Shown: piece after piece, positions 36,427 to 45,683 of the stretch
Layout: every line of letters starts with the position of its first letter
Position numbering within the stretch: the stretch's first letter is position 1
Assembly: GCA_938030735.1 (NCBI GenBank)
Contig: CALHIM010000006.1
Location: forward strand, 1 to 64,000
Source of the DNA: an uncultured bacterium
GTDB lineage: Bacteria; Patescibacteriota; Saccharimonadia; Saccharimonadales; Saccharimonadaceae
Reading direction: 5' to 3'
DNA: 64,000 nucleotides
Position numbers and translations under genes: made by a program
The notes under the pieces: model-generated
Databases searched by the model: none
The model's input: only the letters and a program-made list of their open reading frames with translations
Told to the model about the DNA's origin: nothing

Positions 36427-39400
36427 TTACGCTTCCTCCTTAATTTCTTCAATTTCATCAATATCTTGAATATTCATATTGTCTTCAAATTCACCGTCAG
36501 ATTCATCTCGAACCGTTTCAAAATTTTCATCTTCTTCTATAGTTGAGCTCTCCGCGTCTTTATTTCGTTCCGCAAGAAGCTCATCAGCATCAATGCTTGA
36601 AGCGTGTTGATCAAGCAAATCAACGCGCAATCCAAGACCTTGCAATTCCTTGACAAGCACATTGAATGATTCTGGTAATTTTGGACCAACAATTTCACTA
36701 TTTTTAATGATACTTTCGTAAGCTTTCGAACGACCAACAACGTCGTCAGACTTAATTGTAAGCATTTCCTGAAGCATATTAGCGGCACCGTAGGCTTCCA
36801 AAGCCCAAACTTCCATTTCTCCAAATCGCTGACCACCATTTTGAGCTTTACCGCCCAAAGGTTGTTGAGTAACCATCGTGTAAGGACCAGTTGAACGAGC
36901 GTGGATTTTATCGGCAACCAAGTGGTGAAGCTTAATCATATGCATAAATCCAACAGTTGTTCGTTGTTCGAATGGTTCACCAGTTTGACCATCAAATAAC
37001 TGAACCTTTCCGTCTCGAGGAACGCCTGCGGCTTCAAGTTCATCACTCAAAGTTTTAGCATCAACACCGTCATATGAAGGAGTTGCAACTCGGTAGCCTT
37101 GAGTTTTCGCAGCCATTCCAAGGTGAACTTCGAAAAGCTGACCAAGGTTCATGCGTGAAGGCACACCAAGCGGCGAAAGAATCACATCAATCGGAGTTCC
37201 ATCTTCCATAAATGGCATATCAGCTTCTGGCAAAATTTTTGCAACAACACCTTTATTTCCGTGTCGTCCAGCCATTTTGTCTCCAACCATAATTTTGCGA
37301 GCTTCAGCCACAAAAATCTGAATTTGTTTAAGCACTCCAGCACGCATTTCATGACCATTTTCTTTCGAAAAGATTTTCACGCCAATAACTTTTCCAGAAC
37401 CAGTATTTTTCATTCTTTGAGAAGTATCACGAACATCTTTCGCTTTTTCACCAAAGATTGCACGCAAAAGTCGTTCTTCGCTCGAAAGTTCTTGTTCACC
37501 TTTTGGAGTAATTTTTCCAACAAGCACATCGCCAGGTTTCACCTCTGAACCAATTTGAACGATTCCGTCTTCATCCAAATGTCGCAAACTATATTCGCTA
37601 GCGTTTGGAATATCACGAGTGACAACTTCTGGCCCAAGCTTAGTTTCACGAACTTCAACCATATAATCTTTGATATTGATATTCGTTAGCATATCGGTCT
37701 TAACAAGACGGTCAGAAATAATCACAGCGTCGTCCATGTTGAATCCGCCCCAAGACATAAATGCCACACGGAGGTCACGGCCAAGAGCAATTTCTCCATC
37801 CTTAATACTTGCGCCTTCCGCCAAAATATCACCTTTTTTAACTTTTTGACCACGAGAAACCACAACTTTTTGATTGTAGCATCGGTCGTCGGCAGTTTTT
37901 TCGAAATGTTTTAGTTCGTATTTTGCTGTGCCAGACGCATATTTAACCTCAACAGCAACAGAATCAGCACGAGTAACTTCACCGTCATCTTCAGCAACAA
38001 TAATTTGGCTTAGGTTTCGCGCAATATCAGCTTCAACACCAGTTCCAACAGTCGGAGCTTCATTCCAAAGAAGTGGAACAGCCTGTTTCTGCATGGCTGA
38101 ACCAGTTAAGGCACGGTCGATTCGGTCGCGTTCGGCAAAAGGAATAAGTGATGCCGCTGCACCAAGAACCTGTCTGTGAACAGCATCCATGAATGTTACT
38201 TCACTTGAACTCACCTGTGAAGGAATTAAATTCTTTCGAGCAGAAACTTGAGACTCAACAAAGCTTCCATCTTCGTTTAATTTCGAACCAGCATCAGCAA
38301 TAATCTCACGCATCTCATGGTCGGCGTCAAGATAGACAACTTCATCGGTAACTTTTCCATCAATAACTCGCAAATATGGAGCTTCAATAAAGCCATATTC
38401 ATTTATTCGGGCGAAGGTTGCAAGGTTTGTCACAAGTCCAACGTTTCCACCTTCTGGAGTTTCAACAAGACAAATTCGACCATAGTGAGTTGGGTGGCTG
38501 TCACGAACTTCGAGACCAGCACGATCACGAGTAACACCACCAGGACCCATTGAACTCAAACGTCGCTTGTGAGAAAGTTCTGAAAGTGGATTAGTTTCAT
38601 CCATAACCTGAGCAAGCTGTGATCCAGCAAAGAACTCGCGAACAGCAGCAACAACCGGTCGGGCATTAACCAGTTGTCCAGGAGTTACAGTTTCAATGTC
38701 AGTCATCGACATTCGATCCATAGCGTTTCGTTGCATTCGAAGCATGCCAACGCGGAATTGTCGCGCAACAAGCTCGCCAACCAACTTAACTCGTCGATTA
38801 TCAAGGCTATCAATGTCATCAACTTCACCTTGCACATTATTCAAGCGAATAACTTCTTTAATAATTTCGAAAAGATCTTCCATCTGGAAAGAACGATTTT
38901 CAGTTGTATTTGGTGTTTCAAGATTTAAGCGTTTGTTAATTTTATATCGACCAACGCGACCATAATCAAACCTCTTAAAGTCGAAGAACATTCGTTCAAT
39001 CATATTTCGGGCATTTTCAATAGTCGCCAAATCTCCTGGGCGAAGACGGCGGTAAACCTCAATCAAAGCTTCATTTGGGCCAGCCGATTGATCTTTTTCG
39101 AGAGTTGATTGAATAAACTTAACATCTCCATTATCAACATCAGCAAAAATATCTCGCATTTCAGCATTAGTCATTCGACCAAGCGCACGCAAGAAAGTTG
39201 TTACTGGAAGTTTTCGGCGACGGTCAATTTTCACGTAAATCACACCAGTTTTAGGATCGGTTTCAAACTCTAACCAAGCGCCACGAACTGGAATCAATTT
39301 TGCGCCATAATATTTTTTCCCATCACTTCCGGTTTCAGCATTAAAATAAACACCTTCAGAACGAATCAACTGCGAAACAATAACACGTTCAGTTCCGTTA

Positions 39401-39774
39401 ATGATAAAAGTTCCTTGGTTTGTCATCCAAGGGTAGTCACCAAGATAAATTTCTTGTTCTTTAACTTCTCCAGTAACTTTATTTGTAAGTTCAACTTGAA
39501 CATGTAGCGGAGCTTCAAAAGTTAAATTATTTTCTTTCGCGAAATCTTTTGTTGTTTTTGGAGCTTGAAATTCATAGCTCTTAAATCGCAGAGCTAATTT
39601 TTGACCAGTATAGTCATCAATTGGATTAATCTCTTCGAAAATTTCACTCAAACCATTGTCAACAAAATCTTTCCAAGATTCTTTTTGGTGAGCGATTAAA
39701 TCTGGGGTTTTAAGAAGAGCGTCTTCTTTCGAAAAGAACGCTCGTCCTGCAGCATTAAAGTGCTTTTTTGCCAT
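36427..39774 (-). CDS. rpoB: RNA polymerase beta subunit
   Basis: The 1115-aa subunit forms the other half of the polymerase cleft. Landmarks include the rifampicin region ('FFAGSQLAQVMDETNPLSELSHKRRLSSMGPGG'), the 'GDKMAGRHGNKGVVAKILPEADMPFMEDG' segment, and a C-terminus 'GGQRFGEMEVWALEAYGAANMLQEMLTIKSDD' followed by an acidic tail. Ser/Leu/His residues of the rifampicin pocket look wild type. It heads the rpoBC operon, with no rplJL upstream. RBS GAGGAG precedes the ATG. Confidence 0.98.
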   Translation of the reverse strand: MAKKHFNAAGRAFFSKEDALLKTPDLIAHQKESWKDFVDNGLSEIFEEINPIDDYTGQKLALRFKSYEFQAPKTTKDFAKENNLTFEAPLHVQVELTNKVTGEVKEQEIYLGDYPWMTNQGTFIINGTERVIVSQLIRSEGVYFNAETGSDGKKYYGAKLIPVRGAWLEFETDPKTGVIYVKIDRRRKLPVTTFLRALGRMTNAEMRDIFADVDNGDVKFIQSTLEKDQSAGPNEALIEVYRRLRPGDLATIENARNMIERMFFDFKRFDYGRVGRYKINKRLNLETPNTTENRSFQMEDLFEIIKEVIRLNNVQGEVDDIDSLDNRRVKLVGELVARQFRVGMLRMQRNAMDRMSMTDIETVTPGQLVNARPVVAAVREFFAGSQLAQVMDETNPLSELSHKRRLSSMGPGGVTRDRAGLEVRDSHPTHYGRICLVETPEGGNVGLVTNLATFARINEYGFIEAPYLRVIDGKVTDEVVYLDADHEMREIIADAGSKLNEDGSFVESQVSARKNLIPSQVSSSEVTFMDAVHRQVLGAAASLIPFAERDRIDRALTGSAMQKQAVPLLWNEAPTVGTGVEADIARNLSQIIVAEDDGEVTRADSVAVEVKYASGTAKYELKHFEKTADDRCYNQKVVVSRGQKVKKGDILAEGASIKDGEIALGRDLRVAFMSWGGFNMDDAVIISDRLVKTDMLTNINIKDYMVEVRETKLGPEVVTRDIPNASEYSLRHLDEDGIVQIGSEVKPGDVLVGKITPKGEQELSSEERLLRAIFGEKAKDVRDTSQRMKNTGSGKVIGVKIFSKENGHEMRAGVLKQIQIFVAEARKIMVGDKMAGRHGNKGVVAKILPEADMPFMEDGTPIDVILSPLGVPSRMNLGQLFEVHLGMAAKTQGYRVATPSYDGVDAKTLSDELEAAGVPRDGKVQLFDGQTGEPFEQRTTVGFMHMIKLHHLVADKIHARSTGPYTMVTQQPLGGKAQNGGQRFGEMEVWALEAYGAANMLQEMLTIKSDDVVGRSKAYESIIKNSEIVGPKLPESFNVLVKELQGLGLRVDLLDQHASSIDADELLAERNKDAESSTIEEDENFETVRDESDGEFEDNMNIQDIDEIEEIKEEA

Positions 39775-39784
39775 TTTTCTCCTC

Positions 39785-39925
39785 GCATTTAAAGTGTTAT
39801 TAGAATCGGCCCGAAGATTCTCCGCCTACGACTTTCGAAATTTTGCCATCAATTTCGAAGTAAAATTCTCCGCAAGCACACTACTTCTTGTCGTTCATTT
39901 TAACATATTTTTTTTAAAAAATCAA
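39785..39925 (-). promoter_or_regulatory. rpoBC promoter and leader with two hairpins
   Basis: On the minus strand TTGATT (39920-39925), a 17-nt spacer and TAAAAT (39897-39902) start an about 115-nt leader. The first hairpin pairs ACTTCGAAATT with AATTTCGAAAGT (39861-39851 and 39842-39831, one bulge). The second pairs AGAATC with GATTCT (39811-39806 and 39797-39792). The word GCGGAGAAT occurs twice in the leader. Function unknown. Confidence 0.6.
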
Positions 39926-39949
39926 TAAAAAACCGCTATTTAAGCGGTT
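39926..39949 (-). terminator. Terminator of the 46-aa gene
   Basis: AACCGCT (39931-39937) pairs with AGCGGTT (39943-39949). The T-run on the minus strand runs directly into the rpoB -35 box, so terminator and promoter are fused. Confidence 0.8.
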
Positions 39950-39953
39950 AAAA

Positions 39954-40094
39954 TTAAATTCGAGGTACTAAGGAGATCACTTCTTCTAACTTCAGAACTG
40001 CTGATTCTCCTTCGATTATCTCTCGATTTTCTTTCTCACTAATTGCCTTAGGATTAGTGTGCCCAATTATTTCAGCTATTTTTTTCACTGTCAT
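39954..40094 (-). CDS. Small hypothetical protein (46 aa)
   Basis: The 46-residue ORF begins 'MTVKKIAEIIGHTNP' and ends 'AVLKLEEVISLVPRI'. A GGGGG purine tract lies 9 nt before the ATG, and a strong terminator follows the stop by 4 nt. These together support a real short gene. The N-terminal 'VKKIAEIIGHTN' is helix-turn-helix-like, but the protein is too short to assign. It lies upstream of rpoB on the same strand. Confidence 0.6.
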   Translation of the reverse strand: MTVKKIAEIIGHTNPKAISEKENREIIEGESAVLKLEEVISLVPRI

Positions 40095-40165
40095 AATTTT
40101 ACCCCCTACATTTTTTACTCGAAAGCTTATATATTCTACACCCTTTCAACAAAAAGGTCAATACC

Positions 40166-40265
40166 TTGATTTTTTATTGTTTTTATGCTATTATGTGGCT
40201 ATTAAAATTATTTACGCACCTTTCAAAACTATTTTAATGTTTTATTGAGTGCGTTAGAAGGAGTT
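40166..40265 (+). promoter_or_regulatory. Promoter and hairpin leader of secreted-protein gene
   Basis: TTGATT (40166-40171), a 17-nt spacer and extended TGC-TATTAT (40189-40194) start an about 70-nt leader. In it ACGCAC (40213-40218) pairs with GTGCGT (40251-40256), extended by CAAAAC with GTTTTATTG. RBS GGAG follows. Confidence 0.65.
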
Positions 40266-40269
40266 TAAA

Positions 40270-40878
40270 ATGAAGAAAATCTTCATTGCTACTGCGATTT
40301 TTATCGCTTCACTTTTTATTTTTACGTCAAAGACAGAGGTTTTTGCACAAGAGAGCAAAGGCAACATCACTCAAGTCGGATTTAAAGACTATTTCCAAAA
40401 AGGGAAAGAGTTTTCGAAAGATAAATGGGAAAATTTTCAAACCATTAGAGATGATTATTTCGCCAAGCCGATCGAGGTAAAAGGAATAACTTTTATAGAC
40501 GAGGACGGTAATAAAATAAATAGAGCTTACTTCTCAATATCCTCAAAATTCCGAATCAACCCTTCAATTAATATTGTAAATGAAGATGGTCGAAAAATTA
40601 GAGTTTCCTCTTGGGTAGCACGTGGAAGAGATTCTCAATTCCTTTTTGTCGATACAATTGGTTTTACTCGTGCTAAAACAAATTTCGCTTCTGGTGATAA
40701 TTTATTATTGCCAAACGATAATTTTTATGTTTTGGCCGTTCGAATTCCAGAAGGCGGAAGGAATTCAGGAGAGATTTGGCCAATTCCAGTCTCTCAAAGT
40801 GAATTTAAGCGACTTAAAGCATTAAAAAAATCCGCCATTGGCGAAAAGATCATTCCAATAGACGGATATAATTACTAA
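40270..40878 (+). CDS. Secreted protein of unknown function (202 aa)
   Basis: A clear N-terminal signal peptide (MKKIFIATAIFIASLFIF then 'SKTEVFAQ', likely cut after Ala-Gln or VFA) leads to a soluble domain with no recognised family. The domain shows 'GITFIDEDGNKINRAYFSISSKFRIN' and 'NDNFYVLAVRIPEGGRNSGEIWPIPVSQSEF'. No sortase motif or lipobox is seen. It is divergent from the 46-aa gene, has its own promoter, a structured leader and a terminator. It may face the outside of the cell; any role is speculation. Confidence 0.8.
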   Translation: MKKIFIATAIFIASLFIFTSKTEVFAQESKGNITQVGFKDYFQKGKEFSKDKWENFQTIRDDYFAKPIEVKGITFIDEDGNKINRAYFSISSKFRINPSINIVNEDGRKIRVSSWVARGRDSQFLFVDTIGFTRAKTNFASGDNLLLPNDNFYVLAVRIPEGGRNSGEIWPIPVSQSEFKRLKALKKSAIGEKIIPIDGYNY

Positions 40879-40904
40879 TAGTCTCATTTGTGAGGCTATT
40901 TTTC
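40877..40904 (+). terminator. Terminator after the secreted-protein gene
   Basis: AATAGTCTCA pairs with TGAGGCTATT around TTTG, followed by TTTTT. It overlaps the clpP stop codon on the other strand, so the two convergent genes share it. Confidence 0.8.
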
Positions 40905-41495
40905 TTGCTGGATTATTTTGTCAGCTAAGCCGTATTCTACAGCCTCATCAGCACTCATCCAATAGTCTCGCTCCATATCGTTTTTGAGTTTTTTCAAATC
41001 CTGGCCACTATTTTCGGCCAAAATTTGTGCAAGTTTTTCTTTAAGTAATAAGCTTTCTTTTAGGTCAATTTCTTGGTCTGTAACTTTTCCGCGCGTACCG
41101 CTTGATGGCTGATGAATCATTACTCGAGAATTCGGTAAAATCGCACGCTTACCTTTCGTTCCAGCTGCCAGCAAAAACGCCCCCATCGAAGCTTGCAAAC
41201 CAATCCCAATTGTTTGTACATCTGGTTTGATAAATTTAATCGTGTCATAAATCGCCAAACCATCATAAACACTTCCGCCAGGGCTATTAATATAAAGTTT
41301 AATATCTTCATCTGGATTTTCGAAAGCCAAATGAAGAAGTTGTGCCACCACAACATTCGCCGTATGTGAATTCACATCTTCACCCAAAAAAATAACTCGT
41401 TCTTTTAAAAGCCGCGAATAAATATCAAACGCTCGCTCACCTCTATTAGTCTCTTCAACAACCGTTGGAACTAAATAATTCTCTGTTTTTCGCAT
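40896..41495 (-). CDS. clpP: ATP-dependent Clp protease proteolytic subunit
   Basis: The 199-aa serine protease subunit forms the ClpP barrel. It has '[22 protein letters not shown]', the catalytic Ser in '[14 protein letters not shown]' and the catalytic His in '[13 protein letters not shown]'. Length is typical. It lies 9 nt after clpC in the same operon, so it shares the CIRCE-controlled promoter and probably partners ClpC for degradation of damaged proteins. Confidence 0.97.
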   Translation of the reverse strand: MRKTENYLVPTVVEETNRGERAFDIYSRLLKERVIFLGEDVNSHTANVVVAQLLHLAFENPDEDIKLYINSPGGSVYDGLAIYDTIKFIKPDVQTIGIGLQASMGAFLLAAGTKGKRAILPNSRVMIHQPSSGTRGKVTDQEIDLKESLLLKEKLAQILAENSGQDLKKLKNDMERDYWMSADEAVEYGLADKIIQQEK

Positions 41496-41504
41496 TTTCT
41501 CTCC

Positions 41505-43991
41505 TTAATCTTTCGAAACTTCAATTATAATTTCACCATTTTTCGCACTCGCCACAAATTGCGTTCCCTTTGGTAGATTTTTTGCCAGAATCTCCTCGGC
41601 TAATTTGTGTTCAAGCAAATCCTCAATTGCGCGCCTAAGTGGCCTTGCTCCATTTTTAGCGTCATAACCCTTTTCAATAATAAAATCTTTCGCTGATTTT
41701 CGAACTTTCAAATTCAAACCTTTTCGAAGCAATCGATTATTCAAATCAGCTAAAAGAATATCAAAAATCTTGCCAATTTCAGTTTTCGAAAGTGATTGAA
41801 ATGTGATAATTCCATCGAATCGATTTAAAAGTTCAGGTTTTAGAACCTTTTCAAGAGCCCTTCGAGCAAATTTTTCATTTTTTGAGTGATTCTTTTTTGA
41901 AGAACTTTCTGCTTCAAACCCAAGCGATTTTTCATTCATCATTTCGCTTGCGCCAAGATTACTTGTTAAAATTACAACAGTGTTTTTAAACGAAACTTTT
42001 CGCCCTTCAGAATCCGTTAATTCACCATCTTCTAAAAGTTGTAAAAGCAAGTTAAAAGTGTCGGGGTGAGCTTTTTCAATTTCATCAAAAAGCACTACGG
42101 AATATGGCTGGCGGCGAATTTTCTCTGTTAAAGTTCCACCTTCACCATAGCCAATATAACCAGCTGGCGCACCCAAAAGTTGCGAAGTTTTATGTTTTTC
42201 GCCAAATTCGCTCATATCAATTTTAATTAAAGATTCCGAACCGCCAAAAACCTCGTTTGCAAGCTGGCGTGAAAGTTCAGTTTTTCCAACTCCAGTAGGA
42301 CCAAGAAAAATAAACGAACCAATTGGACGATTTTCATCTGAAATCCCAGATTTATTACGACGGATCGCTTTCGAAATTTTCTCAATCGCCTCACCTTGAC
42401 CAATCACCTTTTTCGAAAGATGTTTTTCAAGATTTTGTAGAATTTTTGCCTGATTTTTTGAAATTTTTTGAACCGGAATATTCGTTTTTAAAGAAATCGC
42501 TCGCGCCACATAATCGCTCGTTAAAATAATTTTTTTCGAACTTTTTGCTTTTCGCTCCTCTTCACTAAGTTTTTTTCTAAGTTGTGAAATTCGCGTTTTA
42601 TAGAGAGCCGCACCTTCGAAATCTTCATTTTCTGCAGCCCGAATTTGCTTTTCATTTAATTTTTCAATCTCACGCGAGAATTCTAAAATTTTATTCGGTT
42701 TCGACACCTTCTCGCTCGCAGCTAGCGCACCAGCCTCATCTAAAATATCAATAGCTTTATCTGGCATTTGGCGGTCAAAAATATATCTCGCGCTCATATC
42801 AACGATTTCACCCAAAACTTCATCAGAAACTTCAATATTATGATATTTTTCATATTTTTCTCGCAAACCTTTTAGAATATCAATCGTTTCGTTCAAGCTT
42901 GGTTCTTCAACCTGAACAGATTGAAAACGCCGATTCAATGCGGAATCTTTCTCAATTGATTTTTTAAATTCGTCAAAAGTTGTGGCACCGATTAGTTTAA
43001 TTTTTCCACGAGCGAGAGCTGGCTTTAAAATATTTGCCGCATCCATTGCGCCCTCTGCCGAGCCAGTTCCTGCTAAGAGATGAATTTCATCAATAAATGC
43101 AATGATCTCTTGATGTTTTTCAAGCGCTTTAATTACATTTTTTAGCCGCTCTTCAAATTGACCACGAAATTTCGTACCAGCCAACATTCCAGCTAAATCA
43201 ATTTCAAAAATTCGCTTTCCAATTAGTTGTGATGGAACTTGTTCTTTCGAAATTTTTTGAGCAAGAAGTTCTACTACAGCAGTTTTTCCAACTCCAGCTT
43301 CGCCAATCAAAACTGGATTAGATTTCGTGCGACGAAGCAGAACCGTAATTAATCTCTGAGCTTCAGTTTCACGCCCAATTACTGGATCGAGTTCGCCATT
43401 TTTAGCTTTTTCTGTCAAATCTTCACCAAATTTCTTCAAAATTGCAATTTCACGGCTTGATTGTTGTTTCTCTGAATTCTTTCGAAAGCTTTTTTGCTCA
43501 ATTTCATCAATTCCCTCAGCTGAATTTTCGTTCGAAAATAAAATATCAAAAGCGTTCACCAACCCCTCAATATCAGCCCCGGTTTGCCGAAGCACAACCT
43601 GTAATTTTAAATCTTTTTGCTTTAAAATTGAGAAAAGCAGGTTTTTTGTGCCAATTTCATTATCGTCACCAGAAATTAAACTCGCCATTTTTAATGCAAA
43701 AACTGCGCGGTCGGTTAAAGCTCGCACATTTGGATCTGCAAAATCTGGCATACTTTTCGAAACTGGCGGATTTTCAACAAAAAAATCATATAAATCTTCA
43801 AACTTTAAGCCATATTCATATGCTAAAGTTGCCGCCGAAGATTCGCGATTTGCTAAAATTCCTAACAAAATATGCTCAATTCCAATATAGCCAGTTTTAA
43901 ATTTACGAGAGAAGAATTCTGCTCGTTCCAAACTTTTGTGCGAATTTTCACTCATTCGCGAAATAATTTCTTGAAAATCTTCAGGTATCAT
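41505..43991 (-). CDS. clpC: ClpC-type AAA+ unfoldase
   Basis: The 828-aa unfoldase feeds substrates into ClpP. Order: Clp-N repeats (about 1-150), NBD1 with '[10 protein letters not shown]', a middle region with a UVR-like motif ('[25 protein letters not shown]'), then NBD2 with '[15 protein letters not shown]' and '[13 protein letters not shown]'. The UVR motif marks ClpC rather than ClpB. Its promoter lies within a CIRCE operator, so HrcA heat-shock control is predicted. Twelve TTCGAA words occur in and at the edge of the gene. The ATG has no ribosome binding site and follows the -10 box by 6 nt. Confidence 0.96.
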   Translation of the reverse strand: MIPEDFQEIISRMSENSHKSLERAEFFSRKFKTGYIGIEHILLGILANRESSAATLAYEYGLKFEDLYDFFVENPPVSKSMPDFADPNVRALTDRAVFALKMASLISGDDNEIGTKNLLFSILKQKDLKLQVVLRQTGADIEGLVNAFDILFSNENSAEGIDEIEQKSFRKNSEKQQSSREIAILKKFGEDLTEKAKNGELDPVIGRETEAQRLITVLLRRTKSNPVLIGEAGVGKTAVVELLAQKISKEQVPSQLIGKRIFEIDLAGMLAGTKFRGQFEERLKNVIKALEKHQEIIAFIDEIHLLAGTGSAEGAMDAANILKPALARGKIKLIGATTFDEFKKSIEKDSALNRRFQSVQVEEPSLNETIDILKGLREKYEKYHNIEVSDEVLGEIVDMSARYIFDRQMPDKAIDILDEAGALAASEKVSKPNKILEFSREIEKLNEKQIRAAENEDFEGAALYKTRISQLRKKLSEEERKAKSSKKIILTSDYVARAISLKTNIPVQKISKNQAKILQNLEKHLSKKVIGQGEAIEKISKAIRRNKSGISDENRPIGSFIFLGPTGVGKTELSRQLANEVFGGSESLIKIDMSEFGEKHKTSQLLGAPAGYIGYGEGGTLTEKIRRQPYSVVLFDEIEKAHPDTFNLLLQLLEDGELTDSEGRKVSFKNTVVILTSNLGASEMMNEKSLGFEAESSSKKNHSKNEKFARRALEKVLKPELLNRFDGIITFQSLSKTEIGKIFDILLADLNNRLLRKGLNLKVRKSAKDFIIEKGYDAKNGARPLRRAIEDLLEHKLAEEILAKNLPKGTQFVASAKNGEIIIEVSKD

Positions 43992-43997
43992 AACTCT

Positions 43998-44026
43998 ATT
44001 TTATCATACTTTTAGCACTCTTACAA
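43998..44026 (-). promoter_or_regulatory. clpC promoter, leaderless, inside CIRCE
   Basis: On the minus strand TTGTAA (44021-44026), a 17-nt spacer and TAAAAT (43998-44003) end 6 nt before the ATG. The -35 box lies in the loop of the CIRCE element, so bound repressor would block polymerase. Confidence 0.8.
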
Positions 44027-44038
44027 TATGAGTGCTAA
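44012..44038. promoter_or_regulatory. CIRCE operator (HrcA site)
   Basis: TTAGCACTC (44012-44020), a 9-nt spacer and GAGTGCTAA (44030-44038) match the CIRCE consensus TTAGCACTC-N9-GAGTGCTAA exactly. HrcA binds it and represses heat-shock genes. Confidence 0.97.
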
Positions 44039-44054
44039 TAATTTCTTATTTTAT

Positions 44055-44083
44055 TTGACTTTTTAGGCTTTTTTATATATAAT
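44055..44083 (+). promoter_or_regulatory. ogt promoter, near-leaderless
   Basis: TTGACT (44055-44060), a 17-nt spacer and TATAAT (44078-44083) end 12 nt before the ATG. The predicted leader is about 5 nt with no ribosome binding site. It is back-to-back with the clpC promoter. Confidence 0.75.
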
Positions 44084-44095
44084 TGTCATATTAAA

Positions 44096-44602
44096 ATGCG
44101 TGAACTAAAACTTTCTAAAATTCAAACGCCACTTGGCGAAATGACGGCAATCACTCACGATGATGCTTTGGTTTTTTTGGAATTTCAAGATAATGAAAAT
44201 TTCGAAAAAGATTTAGCTCAAATTAAAGAGTTTTTTGAAGTTGAAAATATCGAAGAAGGCGAAAATCTACCGATTAAACAGATACGCATTGAACTTGAAG
44301 ATTATTTTAAACACCCTTTTGCAGGTTTTAAAACACCGATCGAAATGATTGGAACAGATTTTCAAAAACAGGTTTGGGAGGAGCTTCAGAATATTCGCTC
44401 CGGCTCAACCTCAACATATTCTGAAATTGCCGAAAAAATTGAAAATCCTAACGCCGTTCGTGCGGTTGGCAACGCTTTAAACGCAAATAAGCTTTCCATA
44501 ATTATTCCGTGCCATCGAGTTCTTACAAAAGATATGGATTTCGGTGGCTATAACGGAGGGCAAAACCGTAAAAGTTGGCTACTTCAGCACGAAGGAATTT
44601 AA
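44096..44602 (+). CDS. ogt: Methylated-DNA--protein-cysteine methyltransferase
   Basis: The 168-aa suicide repair protein transfers alkyl groups from O6-alkylguanine to its own Cys139 in 'IIPCHRVL'. The DNA-binding helix ('STSTYSEIAEKIENPNAVRAVGNALNANKL') with the Arg finger is conserved. Length is typical of Ogt/MGMT. It is a single gene between a near-leaderless promoter and a strong palindromic terminator. Confidence 0.97.
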   Translation: MRELKLSKIQTPLGEMTAITHDDALVFLEFQDNENFEKDLAQIKEFFEVENIEEGENLPIKQIRIELEDYFKHPFAGFKTPIEMIGTDFQKQVWEELQNIRSGSTSTYSEIAEKIENPNAVRAVGNALNANKLSIIIPCHRVLTKDMDFGGYNGGQNRKSWLLQHEGI

Positions 44603-44626
44603 AAAACGCTCTAGCTAGAGCGTTTT
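44603..44626. terminator. Bidirectional terminator between ogt and galU
   Basis: A perfect 24-bp palindrome AAAACGCTCTAG/CTAGAGCGTTTT is flanked by A- and T-rich tracts and serves both convergent genes. Confidence 0.85.
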
Positions 44627-44631
44627 ATTTT

Positions 44632-45582
44632 TTAGAGGCTTTCGAAGTATTTTATTACTTCTTTCAGATCTTTAATATATTTTTCACGATTTTGAGAAGC
44701 CAACATCATTGCCGGAACCGCCAAAGCGTAGCCATGACAGTTTCCAGCATCACAATATAATCCGTTAATACGAACCGCATGGAATTTCATTCCATCATTC
44801 ATTGCCTTCTGTACAGGAATCTGATACATCAACTCACCATTTCCGTCAAATTTTTTAGCGTAATCAGTCATATATTTAATGAGTTTATTTTCGAAAATTA
44901 CTCCACGAACACTTGCGAGTTCGCTCCGAGCTTTTTCAAAACCAGGCTTTTCGTCAATCTTATTGACGGACAAAACCAAATTGTCATCTTTATTTTTTGG
45001 ATGATGAATAATTTCACCCACGACAATTGCATACTTTTCATACTCAGCCTTATCTACGACCTGCTTAACCGGCAGAATGCTTCCGCCAAACTTCTCGTAA
45101 GCTTCGAAAAGTTGTTGAAATTCATTTTTGCCAACTGTTGCAAAGTTGTCATCCGGAAAAAAGTAAGCAAAATCGCTTTCGCCAATAAAGTCAATAACTT
45201 CAGGAGTGCTAAGCGGAGCTTGATTACCATAGAATTCACAATTTTGCTGAATGAATTTTGCTGGAGCTAAAAATTCAACTCGTTCAACTTTTTCAGCAAA
45301 ATCATGTTTACCCTTGCTTCGAAGCTCTTCAATAATTGATTTTTTACTTTCGAAAATACTTTCTATTGAAGTCTTCTCTGGGCTAATAACGATTGCAATA
45401 TTCTGTGCAGAAATTCCAGCCTGAACTAGTTTTTCCACCAGAACCACAATTGAATTTTGTAGGTAACCCTCAAAGGGTAATGGTAGTAACTCTTTGATAA
45501 TTCCTATAGTTGCCGGATATACTCGCGTGCCCATTCCTGCAGCAGGAATGATAACTATCAAGTCTTCAATTTTCTTTCGCAT
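44632..45582 (-). CDS. galU: UTP--glucose-1-phosphate uridylyltransferase (GalU-like)
   Basis: The 316-aa nucleotidyltransferase makes UDP-glucose for envelope sugars. The N-terminal signature 'IIPAAGMGTRVYPATIGIIKELLPL' (Rossmann-like, with the Lys of the active site) and 'ESDFAYFFPDDNFATV' fit the GalU family. Other sugar-1-phosphate substrates cannot be excluded. RBS AGGAGG precedes the ATG. The strong promoter overlaps the nusA terminator. Confidence 0.85.
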   Translation of the reverse strand: MRKKIEDLIVIIPAAGMGTRVYPATIGIIKELLPLPFEGYLQNSIVVLVEKLVQAGISAQNIAIVISPEKTSIESIFESKKSIIEELRSKGKHDFAEKVERVEFLAPAKFIQQNCEFYGNQAPLSTPEVIDFIGESDFAYFFPDDNFATVGKNEFQQLFEAYEKFGGSILPVKQVVDKAEYEKYAIVVGEIIHHPKNKDDNLVLSVNKIDEKPGFEKARSELASVRGVIFENKLIKYMTDYAKKFDGNGELMYQIPVQKAMNDGMKFHAVRINGLYCDAGNCHGYALAVPAMMLASQNREKYIKDLKEVIKYFESL

Positions 45583-45606
45583 ATCTAAATGCCTCCTTTT
45601 TAAGTA

Positions 45607-45662
45607 CTTTGGTCGCCCAAAGCCAATGCAATAATTATAACACGAGAAAAGCTAGCAGTCAA
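45607..45662 (-). promoter_or_regulatory. galU promoter and leader hairpin, fused to nusA terminator
   Basis: On the minus strand TTGACT (45657-45662), a 17-nt spacer and TATAAT (45634-45639) form a near-consensus promoter. The leader has the perfect hairpin CTTTGG-GCGA-CCAAAG (45622-45607) with a GNRA tetraloop before the RBS. Confidence 0.8.
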
Positions 45663-45672
45663 CCCTGCTAGC
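45644..45672 (-). terminator. nusA terminator
   Basis: GCTAGCAG (45651-45658) pairs with CTGCTAGC (45665-45672), followed by TTTTC on the minus strand. The 6-nt loop and two stem bases contain part of the galU -35 box. Confidence 0.8.
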
Positions 45673-45683
45673 TCTTAAAATGT

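Noticed and set aside
43442..43900. 152-codon frame opposite clpC
   Set aside because: Antisense shadow of clpC with no protein family likeness.
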